From VXNE01 sp963668365 (GTDB taxonomy: Bacteria > Pseudomonadota > Gammaproteobacteria > Pseudomonadales > Azotimanducaceae), in the NCBI GenBank assembly GCA_963668365.1, contig OY764266.1, positions 1,054,001 to 1,118,000 on the forward strand: a DNA stretch of 64,000 bases, in the 5' to 3' direction. The translations under genes and the position numbers were made by a program. The notes below the pieces were generated by a model that saw only the letters and a program-made list of their open reading frames with translations, searched no databases and was not told where the DNA came from. Below are positions 50,604 through 58,813 of this stretch, piece after piece; within the stretch, counting starts at the first letter, position 1; every line of letters begins with the position of its first letter.

Positions 50604-52427
50604 CTAATCGGGCGCCGGTATCCGCGCCGCCCTTTCTTCGTCGTACCACCAGGATGCGGGGAAGCTGGTGCGAAACTCCGCGTCGTACGGCGGTCGACCG
50701 AACTTGTCCCAGTAGACCACGTGCGGCCCCTCGACCTGCATGAGCGGGATCATGTCGAAATTCCAGAGGAGAACGCGGTCGAGAGCCCTCTGCGCCGCCG
50801 AGAGTTCGTCGCGCGAGCGCGCGTTGAGGACGCGCAGGATCATTTCATCCGCCGCCGCGCTCCGAATGCCCGAGAGGTTGCGCGTCTGCGGCAGCATGGC
50901 ATTGCTCGAATGCCAGTAGGAGACGACTTCGACGCCCGGCGGCTGTGCTACGCCGAGCGTGGCAAAGCAGAAGTCGTAGTCGAAGTCCTTCATGATGTTG
51001 ACGAATTGCGCCGAGTCGACCATGCGAACGCGGGTCTTGAATCCCAGCCGCCGGAGTTGATCCACGTACTGCAGGATCTGGCGCCGGTCGCCGGCCGAGC
51101 GGATGAGAAAAGAGAGCGTGAACGGCTCGCCGGCGTTGTTGACGAGGACGCCATCGCGCACCGTCCAGCCGGCCTGTCGGAGCAATTCCCGCGCTTGCAG
51201 CAGCCCGGCGCGGTCGCGTCCCATCCCCTCTGACCGTCCCAGTTCGAACGCTTTTGTGAAAAGGCGCTGCGGCAGCGCATCGCGATAAGGCTCCAGCAAC
51301 GCGAGCTCAGCGGCGTTCGGTCGGCCGAGCGCAGAGAATTCTGGTGGGCCGAAGTAGCTTCGGGGAAGGCTGTGGAATCCCTGGGCGATATTGCGCCCGT
51401 ACCAGGCGTAGTCGAAGGCCAGCGTCAGCGCTTCCCGCACCCTCGGATCCTGCAGGTTTTCCCGGCGTTCGTTGATGACGATGCCCCGCATCAATCCCAC
51501 GTAGTACTGGAAGTTGTGGCGGCGCATCACGATCCAGCCCTTGTGGCGGGCGGGGATGTCGTAGCCGTTGAACCAGTATCGCGGGTCGGTTTCCCGTCGA
51601 TAGTCGACCAGTCCCTTGCGGAACGCTTCGCGCACCACGGTTCCGTCGCGGTAGTAGTCGTAGCGTATGTAGTCGAAATTGTGGCGACCCCGATTGATGC
51701 CGAGGTTCCTGCCCCAGTAATCGGGAACGCGTTCGTACAGGAGATAGCGTGACTGTTTGAAATCCTTGACGCGATACGGGCCGCTGCCGAGCGGTGGGGT
51801 CAGCGTTGTCCTGGTGGGGTCGTGCTCCCGCCAATAATGTTCCGGCAGTATCGCGATCTTGCCGATGCTCGTGACCACGGCGGCGTTCAGACCATTGATG
51901 TCGAGCAGATGGAATGTCAGTTCCCGCTCGCTGTGGACTTCGACCGAGTCGACCATCCCGAACGCCGATTGGAGATTGAAGCCCGAGTTCTCGCGAATGT
52001 GGTCGAATGTGAACTTCACATCCGACGCCGTAATGGGCACGCCGTCGTGCCAGTGTGCCTCGCCCCGGAGCCGGATGCGTACCCAACTGAAGTCGTCGGC
52101 GACCATGACTCTCTCGGCGAGGTTGCCGTAGAACGTGCCGATCTCGTCGTCCGCCGGAACAAACAGCCCATCGTAGAGAAATGGTTGGGACCCCATGGAA
52201 TGCTGGACCCCGGGGATCGAGATGCCCTTGTACAGGTAGGGTGTGAAGGAGTTCCAGTTGGCGCCGGTCGCCAGCACGAGCGTGCCGCCCTTGGGCGCGT
52301 CCGGGTTGACGTAGTCGAAGTGCTCGAAATCGGGCGGGTACTTGAACTCGCCGAAAAACGAGACGCCGTGCTTGTACGTGGGCTCCGCGACGGCGAGTGT
52401 CGCGCAGAATGCGATAGTCGCCTTCAA
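50604..52427 (-). CDS. ABC transporter substrate-binding protein, family 5 (YejA-like), copy 3
   Basis: The product (about 607 residues) is a periplasmic binding protein. Motifs are SFFGEFKYPPDFEHFDYVNPDAPKGG, VRIRLRGEAHWHDGVPITASDVKFTFDHI, GSGPYRVKDFKQSRYLLYERVPDYWGRN and DRVLLWNFDMIPLMQVEGPH. TTG 52427 gives a compact signal (MKATIAFCATLAVA) and has AGG seven bases before it; the gene is open further upstream (to 52553) without signal-like sequence, so the start is uncertain. It is the third such gene in the window and, like the other two, has no permease or ATPase gene next to it. Confidence 0.85.
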   Translation of the reverse strand: MKATIAFCATLAVAEPTYKHGVSFFGEFKYPPDFEHFDYVNPDAPKGGTLVLATGANWNSFTPYLYKGISIPGVQHSMGSQPFLYDGLFVPADDEIGTFYGNLAERVMVADDFSWVRIRLRGEAHWHDGVPITASDVKFTFDHIRENSGFNLQSAFGMVDSVEVHSERELTFHLLDINGLNAAVVTSIGKIAILPEHYWREHDPTRTTLTPPLGSGPYRVKDFKQSRYLLYERVPDYWGRNLGINRGRHNFDYIRYDYYRDGTVVREAFRKGLVDYRRETDPRYWFNGYDIPARHKGWIVMRRHNFQYYVGLMRGIVINERRENLQDPRVREALTLAFDYAWYGRNIAQGFHSLPRSYFGPPEFSALGRPNAAELALLEPYRDALPQRLFTKAFELGRSEGMGRDRAGLLQARELLRQAGWTVRDGVLVNNAGEPFTLSFLIRSAGDRRQILQYVDQLRRLGFKTRVRMVDSAQFVNIMKDFDYDFCFATLGVAQPPGVEVVSYWHSSNAMLPQTRNLSGIRSAAADEMILRVLNARSRDELSAAQRALDRVLLWNFDMIPLMQVEGPHVVYWDKFGRPPYDAEFRTSFPASWWYDEERAARIPAPD

Positions 52428-52714
52428 TACATGCCTGCACTCCAAGCCGTTGGTGTTGGACAAACTTCGCCAAGTGCGAAGCCGCTCTATCGGACTTGCC
52501 TTAGGTTCAGAACGATTGGGACGCTGAAATGCATCAGGCGTTGGAACACGCACGATGCGCGGGGCAAAGGCGAATTCCCGTCTTGAGGGGTCGCATCAGA
52601 CGCGCTGTTTTGATGGGCAGGCTGTGCGGTACAAGGCGCAAGTCCAGAATGACGTGTGAAGGGCTGGGGCATTAAGAGCAAATTCTGCCATAAAAATAAA
52701 TAAAAACGCAATAA
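52428..52714. other. Intergenic region without a gene, A+T-rich at its right end
   Basis: Between the binding-protein gene and the recombinase's left inverted repeat I see no gene, tRNA or repeat. The last 40 bases become strongly A+T-rich (AAAAATAAATAAAAACGC). It is the left boundary of the mobile island. Confidence 0.6.
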
Positions 52715-52730
52715 TTAACTCGCATTAACC
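52715..52730 (+). repeat. 16-bp inverted repeat flanking the recombinase, left copy
   Basis: TTAACTCGCATTAACC is the exact reverse complement of GGTTAATGCGAGTTAA at 53864-53879. The two flank the tyrosine recombinase gene within 25 bp of each end. They lie outside the coding sequence and I found no further copy in the window. Each arm has two spaced GTTAA half-sites. Confidence 0.9.
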
Positions 52731-52752
52731 AACATTAGCGCGACTGTTTATC

Positions 52753-53844
52753 CTATTTCAAGTGATTTCTGCAATTTTTTATCTTGCAGCCCCGTAGGCG
52801 GGCCACCGCGCTCCGGGACGCTTCCTGCCCGCGCACGTAGCGGCCCGGCATCGCAGGCGACGTCCAGCGCCCGATCACCTGGAGCTCCGCCAGCGACACG
52901 CCGCGCTCGGCCAGCGACTGTGCCGCGCCGACGCGGAGCGAGTGACCCGATACGCGCCGGGCGATCCCCGCTTGGGCCGCCCGGCGTTTGATCGCCGCGC
53001 GGATGGCGCTGGTTCCCAGACGTGACGCCTTGATGGCGCCGCCATTGACCGGACGGAACACGGGACCGGACTCGATGCCGGCCAGGGTCATCCACCGCCC
53101 AAGGCGTCCGGCGGCGTCCTTGCAGACGTGGAGAACTGCGCCCTTTCCATACTGGTCGGTCTTGCTCCGACGGATCTTCACGAGCGCGGAGCCGTCGCGT
53201 TGCGGCGACACGTCCTCGGCGTCCAGACGGGAAACCTCCGAGACGCGCAGCAGCGCGTGGGAGGCAACGCCAACCAGAGCCGCATCGCGCGCGCCCCGCG
53301 CATCGCCTCGGACCTCGGCGCACTCGCTCATCCTGTCGGCGTCCTCCCAGAGAAGGGGACCGGCTTGTCCGCGCCCCCGATCGGCGCCTTCGCGACGGTA
53401 CCGCTCGAGCCGCTCGAGCGTCACGGAGCCGACGGGATGCTCGCGGCAACGGCAGCCAGCCCTGTTCAGATCGCGAACGGCGCGCCGGAGGGCGGCGACC
53501 ACGAGTGCGGCGCTGGCCGGGGCGAGGCCCCGCCGGAACATCTCGTCGAGGTGCCTCGCGAGGAGCCTGGCGGTGGGTGGTCGTCCGTTCAGCCAGTCGT
53601 CGAAGCGTCGTAGCGCGCCGGCGTAAGCCTTTCGGGTGGTGGCCGCCAGGGCGGCCGCATGGAGCTGGCCGATCGCCAGCCCCAAGTCGACATGTTTCGA
53701 GGCTGCGGCCGCTTCGTGGGTACTCTCCAAACGTTCCGCGAGGCCGCGAACGAAGACGAGCAGCAAAGGCCGTGGGCCGAAGCAATCGCGGATTGGGGGA
53801 ATCGGCTTGCGATGGTGGGCATGAGGCATGGATCCAAGGGTCAT
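52753..53844 (-). CDS. Tyrosine recombinase / site-specific integrase
   Basis: The 363-residue recombinase has an N-terminal SAM-like core-binding region (LAATTRKAYAGALRRFDDWL, ARHLDEMFRRGLAPASAALV) and a catalytic domain with RHRY residues: Arg in ASHALLRVSEVSRLDAEDV, Lys in RRSKTDQYGKG, His-x-x-Arg in RRVSGHSLRVGAAQSLAERG, Trp in VIGRWTSPA and the nucleophile Tyr in MPGRYVRGQEA. No IntI-specific extra helix is visible, so it is not an integron integrase; it resembles solitary integrases. Flanking 16-bp inverted repeats make a 1.17-kb unit. Downstream on the plus strand lie two secreted-protein genes. No phage genes are nearby. Confidence 0.88.
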   Translation of the reverse strand: MTLGSMPHAHHRKPIPPIRDCFGPRPLLLVFVRGLAERLESTHEAAAASKHVDLGLAIGQLHAAALAATTRKAYAGALRRFDDWLNGRPPTARLLARHLDEMFRRGLAPASAALVVAALRRAVRDLNRAGCRCREHPVGSVTLERLERYRREGADRGRGQAGPLLWEDADRMSECAEVRGDARGARDAALVGVASHALLRVSEVSRLDAEDVSPQRDGSALVKIRRSKTDQYGKGAVLHVCKDAAGRLGRWMTLAGIESGPVFRPVNGGAIKASRLGTSAIRAAIKRRAAQAGIARRVSGHSLRVGAAQSLAERGVSLAELQVIGRWTSPAMPGRYVRGQEASRSAVARLRGCKIKNCRNHLK

Positions 53845-53863
53845 TTCTACGTCTCTCAGCTTC

Positions 53864-53879
53864 GGTTAATGCGAGTTAA
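53864..53879 (-). repeat. 16-bp inverted repeat flanking the recombinase, right copy
   Basis: GGTTAATGCGAGTTAA exactly matches the reverse complement of 52715-52730. It lies 19 bases upstream of the recombinase start. Whether the pair are recombinase binding sites, ends of a minimal element or an invertible boundary is unknown. Confidence 0.9.
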
Positions 53880-54147
53880 GCATAGCCCGCACGGCAGAGA
53901 CGCTGCGTTCAGTCATCCGAGAAGGGAGTACAACGCCATGGAGGTTAGACGAAGGTTTTCGACCTGTCGGTTAGCAGCAAGGGGGAAAACGAGCAAGGCG
54001 CGATCGGGAAAGGCTGCGTTCGCGGTCTGGAGGTACCCGTTGATGGCCCTGCTGACGCGGGACGACCTGCTCTGTACACGACCCAGCAGTTCTGTCGGAG
54101 GCTGGTTTGGCAAGCTTGGCGAGGAAACTCTCTGGGGAGAGACAAAA
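53880..54147. other. Leader region upstream of the secreted-protein pair
   Basis: No recognisable gene. An open frame from ATG 53938 (with GGAG upstream) runs into the Cys-rich protein frame, so a longer product is possible, but the internal GTG 54148 gives a signal peptide and has its own ribosome site. The region otherwise contains no repeat or tRNA. Confidence 0.5.
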
Positions 54148-54945
54148 GTGAAGGGCGTGAAGGCCACGCCGCTTCAGCCAATCGCGCTCGTCTGCGCGTT
54201 GCTGTCTGCCGTAACCACGCAGGCCGGGGATACAGTCGCGGGCTATGACAACTTCTCCTGCATGAGCACCATCTCGTTCTCGTTCGACTCTGTTGTCAGC
54301 GCTTGTTCAGATCGGGGCATCAAAGCGTATCGGCTTGGGAGCGAGGGCTTCGACACGTGCCATGTCTGTGATGACGACACCCCGCCAACCGGCCCGGGGA
54401 TAGTGCTGCGGCCCTGTCCGTCGGGCCAGCACGGGCACGGGTTGAATTGCCACGCGGACCACGTGTGCGGGTCCAACCAGATCGGCGGCGGGGCGAAGGA
54501 CTGCAAGACGTGCCCGGACGGGCAAGAACCCAACGCCGCTCGGACGGCGTGCGTGTCGTCCTACCAAGTGGCGCGGTGCTCCAGGGACCTTGACGTGAAT
54601 AGGGCAGTTCGGTTCCTTTTGCCGCAACACCCGAACGTAGTGGTGGACAACGGCACGAGCCGGACGCAACGAGGGTTCTTTCCGGCGGATCAGGCAAGGG
54701 CGGACGCAGAAGCGATGAGATATGCGACGAGGCTCGGATTCACGACTCCGGTATTCGTCCCTTCGGTCGTTCGAGAGGATCCCGTCGAGGGCGTGTGCAC
54801 TTACGAGAGCAACGTGACCGCGACGCGTTACGATACGGTCGAAGAGAGGATGCTGCGAACCGTCAACACCCGGCCCCCTTGGCACGAGTACCATGCGTTC
54901 GTTCGCAACAGCAGAGATTGGGCTACCCAGGTATTGCAACCATGA
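54148..54945 (+). CDS. Secreted cysteine-rich protein of the recombinase island
   Basis: The 265-residue product starts at GTG 54148, with GGGAGAG upstream, and has a signal peptide (MKGVKATPLQPIALVCALLSAVTTQA). The next 120 residues are cysteine-rich, with motifs CHVCDDDTPPTGPG, LRPCPSGQHGHGLNC, HVCGSN and DCKTCPDGQEPNAARTACV, resembling EGF/GCC2-type disulfide domains. The remainder is mixed and unrecognised. The number and regularity of cysteines suggest disulfide bonding outside the cytoplasm. Its stop overlaps the next gene's ATG (ATGA). I do not recognise the family. It could be an adhesin, a toxin-like or a binding module; no catalytic motif is visible. Confidence 0.65.
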   Translation: MKGVKATPLQPIALVCALLSAVTTQAGDTVAGYDNFSCMSTISFSFDSVVSACSDRGIKAYRLGSEGFDTCHVCDDDTPPTGPGIVLRPCPSGQHGHGLNCHADHVCGSNQIGGGAKDCKTCPDGQEPNAARTACVSSYQVARCSRDLDVNRAVRFLLPQHPNVVVDNGTSRTQRGFFPADQARADAEAMRYATRLGFTTPVFVPSVVREDPVEGVCTYESNVTATRYDTVEERMLRTVNTRPPWHEYHAFVRNSRDWATQVLQP

Positions 54946-55784
54946 AAGCGACAAGTCAGACAGCAACAACAATCCTCCTCTTGGCGGTATTCGGCTCGCT
55001 CGCGTTCGCCGACGCCTTGGCGACCGACGCGCCTGGCCCGACGGAGGCCGATTACGAGGCGTTCGCCGAAGATGTTTTGGACCCGGAGTTCCCCGATGCG
55101 AAGGTGAGGGAACTGGTGATGCGGGGGCTATCGAACGGCGAGCCGCGCATCGTCGAACTCACCGTCCGCGCCATCGGCGAGCACGCGGTGAGAGGAGCGC
55201 TGCACACGCCCGTAGTGACGCGAAGTTTTTCGCTGGTGCCGGGGCTGCACGGGTTCCTGACTGATTATTGGCGCGACGAGCTGGCCGACTTCATCGGCGG
55301 TGGAGTCGAGTACAGCGGTGGAGTCGAGTACGTGCCCTTGATTCTCGCCACCCACTTTCCGCCCAATGATGACCTCTACCGCATGATCTGGGAGTTCCAC
55401 GCGCACTCCGGGAGCGCCTTCGCGACCTTGTTGGCCCTCAATGCGGGACGGTACACGACGCGGGAGGCCGACCGGCTGAGGATGGACAGCCTCACCGGTG
55501 ATGACATTTTGGCTTTCGCCGCCGGGGCTCTTGGCATCGTCATGTCGAAGCCGAAGGGGGGTCTCGAGGCGGTGGTTTCGTCGCTGAAGCACAACCCTCT
55601 CAGCGCGACCATGCCGGTGACAAAGGTAGCAATCCGCGCATACGGGCGCGATGCATTGCCGGTGCTTCGGGACGCCCTTGAAGCCGGCGATCTCCCGGCG
55701 GCCGCCGCATCCGTTGTTTCCGGCGGGATCGAGGCGCTTGAGACAGGTGCGGCGACGGGACCCTACGGGGGCATCGCGCAGTAA
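54942..55784 (+). CDS. Secreted helical protein coupled to the Cys-rich protein
   Basis: The 280-residue product begins with a signal peptide (ATTILLLAVFGSLAFADALA). The mature part is acidic and probably alpha-helical, with HEAT-like segments (AKVRELVMRGLSNGEPRIVELTVRAIGEHAVRGAL; ALPVLRDALEAGDLPAAAASVV). An exact 18-base tandem duplication encodes GGVEYSGGVEY near residue 118. No family recognised. Translation is coupled to the Cys-rich protein by an ATGA overlap. Together they look like a two-protein secreted system carried by the recombinase island; function cannot be inferred. Confidence 0.62.
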   Translation: MKATSQTATTILLLAVFGSLAFADALATDAPGPTEADYEAFAEDVLDPEFPDAKVRELVMRGLSNGEPRIVELTVRAIGEHAVRGALHTPVVTRSFSLVPGLHGFLTDYWRDELADFIGGGVEYSGGVEYVPLILATHFPPNDDLYRMIWEFHAHSGSAFATLLALNAGRYTTREADRLRMDSLTGDDILAFAAGALGIVMSKPKGGLEAVVSSLKHNPLSATMPVTKVAIRAYGRDALPVLRDALEAGDLPAAAASVVSGGIEALETGAATGPYGGIAQ

Positions 55785-55863
55785 AAGAAGCTCCCCGGGT
55801 GCGGATTCCTCTTGGCGTAGTACTCAATACCGATAATACAGTGACATATATTGTCCTGCGACT

Positions 55864-56449
55864 GTGGCCCGGGACCGCGTCTGCGTGGCCGGTGCCAGTC
55901 TGGTGCGCTACGCCGATGACTTCGTCATCGCCTTCGAAGACCGCCATGACGGCGAACGAGTGCTTGAGGTGCTCGGCAAGCGTCTCGGTCGATACGGGCT
56001 CACGCTCCATGCGACCAAGACGCGCTATGTGGACTTCCGGCCGATCCGCCCGGGGGGCGTGACAGGACGGCGATGGCCACGACGTTCGACTATCTCGGCT
56101 TCACCCACGTCTGGGGTCGGTCGAGACGGGGCAGGAACCTCGTGCGCCAGATCACGGCGAAGAGTCGCTTCGCCCGCGCGCTGAAGTCGGTGCACGAGTG
56201 GTGCAAGAGCCACCGGCACTGGCCGATGTACGCGCAGCACGCGCACCTGTGTCGGGTAATCCGGGGCCACTGCGCCTACTACGGTTGACGGGGAACAGCA
56301 AAGGGCTGTCGTGGTTCCGCTTCCAGGTGGCTCGCACCTGGCGCAAGTGGCTCGCACGCCGCGACTGCCTGCGGCGCCTGAACTGGGACCGGATGAACGA
56401 GGTTCTCAGACGGTACCCCCTGCCGCCAGCCAGGATCACGCGGCCGTGA
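55864..56449 (+). pseudogene. Group II intron reverse transcriptase/maturase, 5'-truncated and frameshifted
   Basis: Only the C-terminal half remains. RT motif 5 with the YADD active site is in SLVRYADDFVIAFEDRHDGE, followed by LGRYGLTLHATKTRYVDF. The maturase/X domain (FDYLGFTHVWGRSRRGRNL; KSVHEWCKSHRHWPMYAQHA) is in a second frame, and the distal part GLSWFRFQVARTWRKWLARR plus RYPLPPARI in a third. Two frameshifts and the loss of RT motifs 0-4 mean it is inactive. It closes the mobile island on the right. Confidence 0.88.
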
Positions 56450-56477
56450 CACCGCTTCGTGAGCGAAGCTGACAGGT

Positions 56478-56550
56478 GAGGAACCGAGTGCGTCAATAGC
56501 GTACGCCCGGATCTGTGAGGGTCGGGGCGCAGTAGTGCCCCCGCCTACTC
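56478..56550 (+). ncRNA. Group II intron 3' end: probable domains V and VI
   Basis: GAGGAACCGAGTGCG...CGTACGCCCGGATCTGTG has the layout of a domain V hairpin, followed by GGGGC-GCAGTAGT-GCCCC, a domain VI-like hairpin, and CGCCTACTC at the expected 3' splice border near 56550. It directly follows the truncated maturase. Assignment by eye from class-typical sequence; the AGC triad is not canonical. Confidence 0.6.
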
Positions 56551-56641
56551 GGCCCCCGACATCGGCGTTCACGCTGGTGACTCCGGCACTATAGGTTATT
56601 CTCCCTTGTCCACAAATGCCGCGTGCACAGGGAACGGAAAC

Positions 56642-57793
56642 ATGTCGGAACCACTGAAGGTTGGCCTCGTGGGTGCCGGGGGCATCGCCAATTCGCACCT
56701 CCCGGCCTACCTGGAGTACGCCGACCGGGTACGGGTGACGGCCGTGTGCGACATCATCGAAGACGCCGCAAGCGCGTACGCGAAGAGAGCGAACGCCGAT
56801 GCGGTCTACACGGACCTGGACACGATGCTGCGGGAAGCCGACATCGAAGCTGTCGACCTGTGTCACAGGCACGACCTGCATGCGCCGCACGCCATCGCCG
56901 CCGCGGAGGCCGGCAAGCATGTGATCGTCGAGAAACCGATGGCGAATTCGGTGCAGGACTGCCGCGAGATGGTCGAAGCCGCGGACAAGTCAGGGGTGAC
57001 GCTGATGGTGGCCCAGCACCTGCGCTACATGCGGACGGCGGCGGCCGCGAAACGCTTGATCGAGGACGGGAAGCTGGGGCAGATCGAAGCGGTGCGTACG
57101 CACATGGTCGCGGGCGGATACGGCCGCATGGAACGCCGGGGGCATTGGATGCGGGACCCGAAATACGCGGGCGGCGGCGTCATGATGACCACCCAGGTCC
57201 ATCATATCGACCTGCTGCGCTACTACGTCGGCGACGTGAAGCGCGTCTATGGCATCTGCAAGACCCTGCAGCCGGACAGGCTGCCCCGGGCGGAAGACCT
57301 GGTCGCCGCGACCCTCGAGTTCGAGAGCGGCGCCGTCGGGCACGTGTTCGCAAAGTCGTCGCTTTCTCGCGAGGGCAGGTCCTATTGCCTGATGGGCAGC
57401 GAGGGAACCCTGTACGCCGAACTGGCGGTTGAAAGCGACGAGACCCCGACGCCCCATTTCGGCACCCTCATGGTTTCCCTCAAGTCGCCGGAAAAGGAAC
57501 AGGAATACCTGTCCAACGTGGCGGAGATGCGACGATTCATGCGCCGGGACGCCGAGCGCCGGAACGAGTTCATAAGAAAGCTCCAACCGGACTTTGAGCC
57601 GCTGTCGACCGAGGGCACGGGTCTGGCCACCGCCAACGGCTTCGTCAACGAGATCCTGCACTTCGCGGAATGCTGCCGGACCGGGGCGGCGCCGATCAGC
57701 AGCGGTCGCGACAACGTCAACACGATCGAGGTCATCATGGGCATCTACGAGTCCTCCCGGACCGGCATGCCGGTTGATCTGGATACGCTGTAG
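56642..57793 (+). CDS. Gfo/Idh/MocA family oxidoreductase
   Basis: The 383-residue NAD(P)-dependent protein has a Rossmann start (KVGLVGAGGIANSHLPAYLEYA), the DLCHRHDLHAPHAIAAAEAG segment and the conserved EKPMANS with catalytic Lys, then a beta-sheet C-terminal domain. Family members oxidise or reduce sugars, inositols or related polyols; the substrate is unknown. The start MSEPLKVG at 56642 fits the Rossmann fold. It lies downstream of the intron relic, so its promoter may be newly juxtaposed. Confidence 0.9.
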   Translation: MSEPLKVGLVGAGGIANSHLPAYLEYADRVRVTAVCDIIEDAASAYAKRANADAVYTDLDTMLREADIEAVDLCHRHDLHAPHAIAAAEAGKHVIVEKPMANSVQDCREMVEAADKSGVTLMVAQHLRYMRTAAAAKRLIEDGKLGQIEAVRTHMVAGGYGRMERRGHWMRDPKYAGGGVMMTTQVHHIDLLRYYVGDVKRVYGICKTLQPDRLPRAEDLVAATLEFESGAVGHVFAKSSLSREGRSYCLMGSEGTLYAELAVESDETPTPHFGTLMVSLKSPEKEQEYLSNVAEMRRFMRRDAERRNEFIRKLQPDFEPLSTEGTGLATANGFVNEILHFAECCRTGAAPISSGRDNVNTIEVIMGIYESSRTGMPVDLDTL

Positions 57794-57826
57794 GCCCAAC
57801 CCCGCGGCGGGGTCGGAAAAGACCTG

Positions 57827-58813
57827 TCAGGCGCGCCAACTGTCGGTGTAGAGCAAGTCCTTCAGGTCGCGCGGAGACAGCGGCGTGTAGGGGATCAGGT
57901 CTTCGCGGGCGCTGACAAAGTCCTCTCTCGGAGCGCAGTAGAAGACGCCGAGCGGCGTGGGCAGGTCCGGATCGTCGACGCGCGCGAGCGCCGCGGCGAG
58001 CGCCCAGTTCGTTTCGTCGTGCACGCTCGCCTCGCTCGCGTTGCCGGTGACGCGGAACTCGCCGCGGACCGGTTCGTAGACCAGTCCCCTGTCGTTGTCC
58101 GTTCCGAACAGCATGGGCTCGCCGTGGCGCACGATGACCGTGTTCTCGGCCCGGTGCCGCTTGCTGGTCAGGTCGCCGAACGCGTTGTCGTTGTAGACGA
58201 TGCAGTTCTGCAGCACCTCCACGAAGGCCGCGCCGACAAACGCGTGGGCGCGCAGCAATACCTCCGGCAGGTGGTCCTGCAGGGTGTCCGCCGTGCGCGC
58301 GACGAAGCCGCCGTTGCCCCCGAGCGCCAGCGTCGCGGGATTGACCGGCGGGTCGACCGAACCGTCGGGAGTCGATGGCGAGCGCGTCCCCGGAGTGGAT
58401 GTCGGCGAGTACTGGCCCTTGGTCAGGCCGTAGACGGCGTTGTTGAACAGGATCAGGTTGACATCGACGTTGCGCCGCAGGATGTGCGTCAGGTGGTTGC
58501 CGCCGATAGCGAGAAAATCGCCGTCGCCGCCGACGACCCACACGTCGAGTTCGGGATTGGCGAGCTTGATGCCGGTCGCGAGCGACGGCGCGCGCCCGTG
58601 AATGCTGTGGAACCCGTAGGTATCGAGATAGTAGGGCAGCCGCGCCGCGCAACCGATGCCCGATACCACGACGACGTCGTCCGGGTTGCGTCCGACTTCA
58701 GCCAGGGTCTTGCGCATGGATTTCAGGATGGCGTAGTCGCCACATCCGGGACACCAGCGCACTTCCTGGTCCGTCTCGAAATCCTTCGGCGTCAGCTTGA
58801 TGACCTGGTTCAT
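57827..58813 (-). CDS. korB: 2-oxoacid:acceptor oxidoreductase subunit beta
   Basis: The 328-residue beta subunit binds thiamine diphosphate. The N-terminal RWCPGCGDYAILKSM contributes iron-sulfur cysteines, and GDGDFLAIGGNHLTHILRRN with the NNAVYGLTKGQYSPTS tail is the TPP-binding signature. It forms a complex with the fused gamma-alpha subunit encoded immediately upstream (ATGA overlap), acting as 2-oxoglutarate (or other 2-oxoacid):ferredoxin oxidoreductase. Substrate specificity within the family is uncertain; korB is used by similarity. Confidence 0.9.
   Translation of the reverse strand: MNQVIKLTPKDFETDQEVRWCPGCGDYAILKSMRKTLAEVGRNPDDVVVVSGIGCAARLPYYLDTYGFHSIHGRAPSLATGIKLANPELDVWVVGGDGDFLAIGGNHLTHILRRNVDVNLILFNNAVYGLTKGQYSPTSTPGTRSPSTPDGSVDPPVNPATLALGGNGGFVARTADTLQDHLPEVLLRAHAFVGAAFVEVLQNCIVYNDNAFGDLTSKRHRAENTVIVRHGEPMLFGTDNDRGLVYEPVRGEFRVTGNASEASVHDETNWALAAALARVDDPDLPTPLGVFYCAPREDFVSAREDLIPYTPLSPRDLKDLLYTDSWRA

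Noticed and set aside
52753..53844. Recombinase as an integron integrase with attI/attC array
   Set aside because: No IntI-specific extra segment, no attC-like series and only one GTTRRRY match; downstream genes overlap instead of forming cassettes.
53659..54147. Extended N-terminus of the Cys-rich protein
   Set aside because: The upstream part overlaps the recombinase start and flanking repeat and lacks a signal peptide; the internal GTG has a ribosome site followed by a clear signal.
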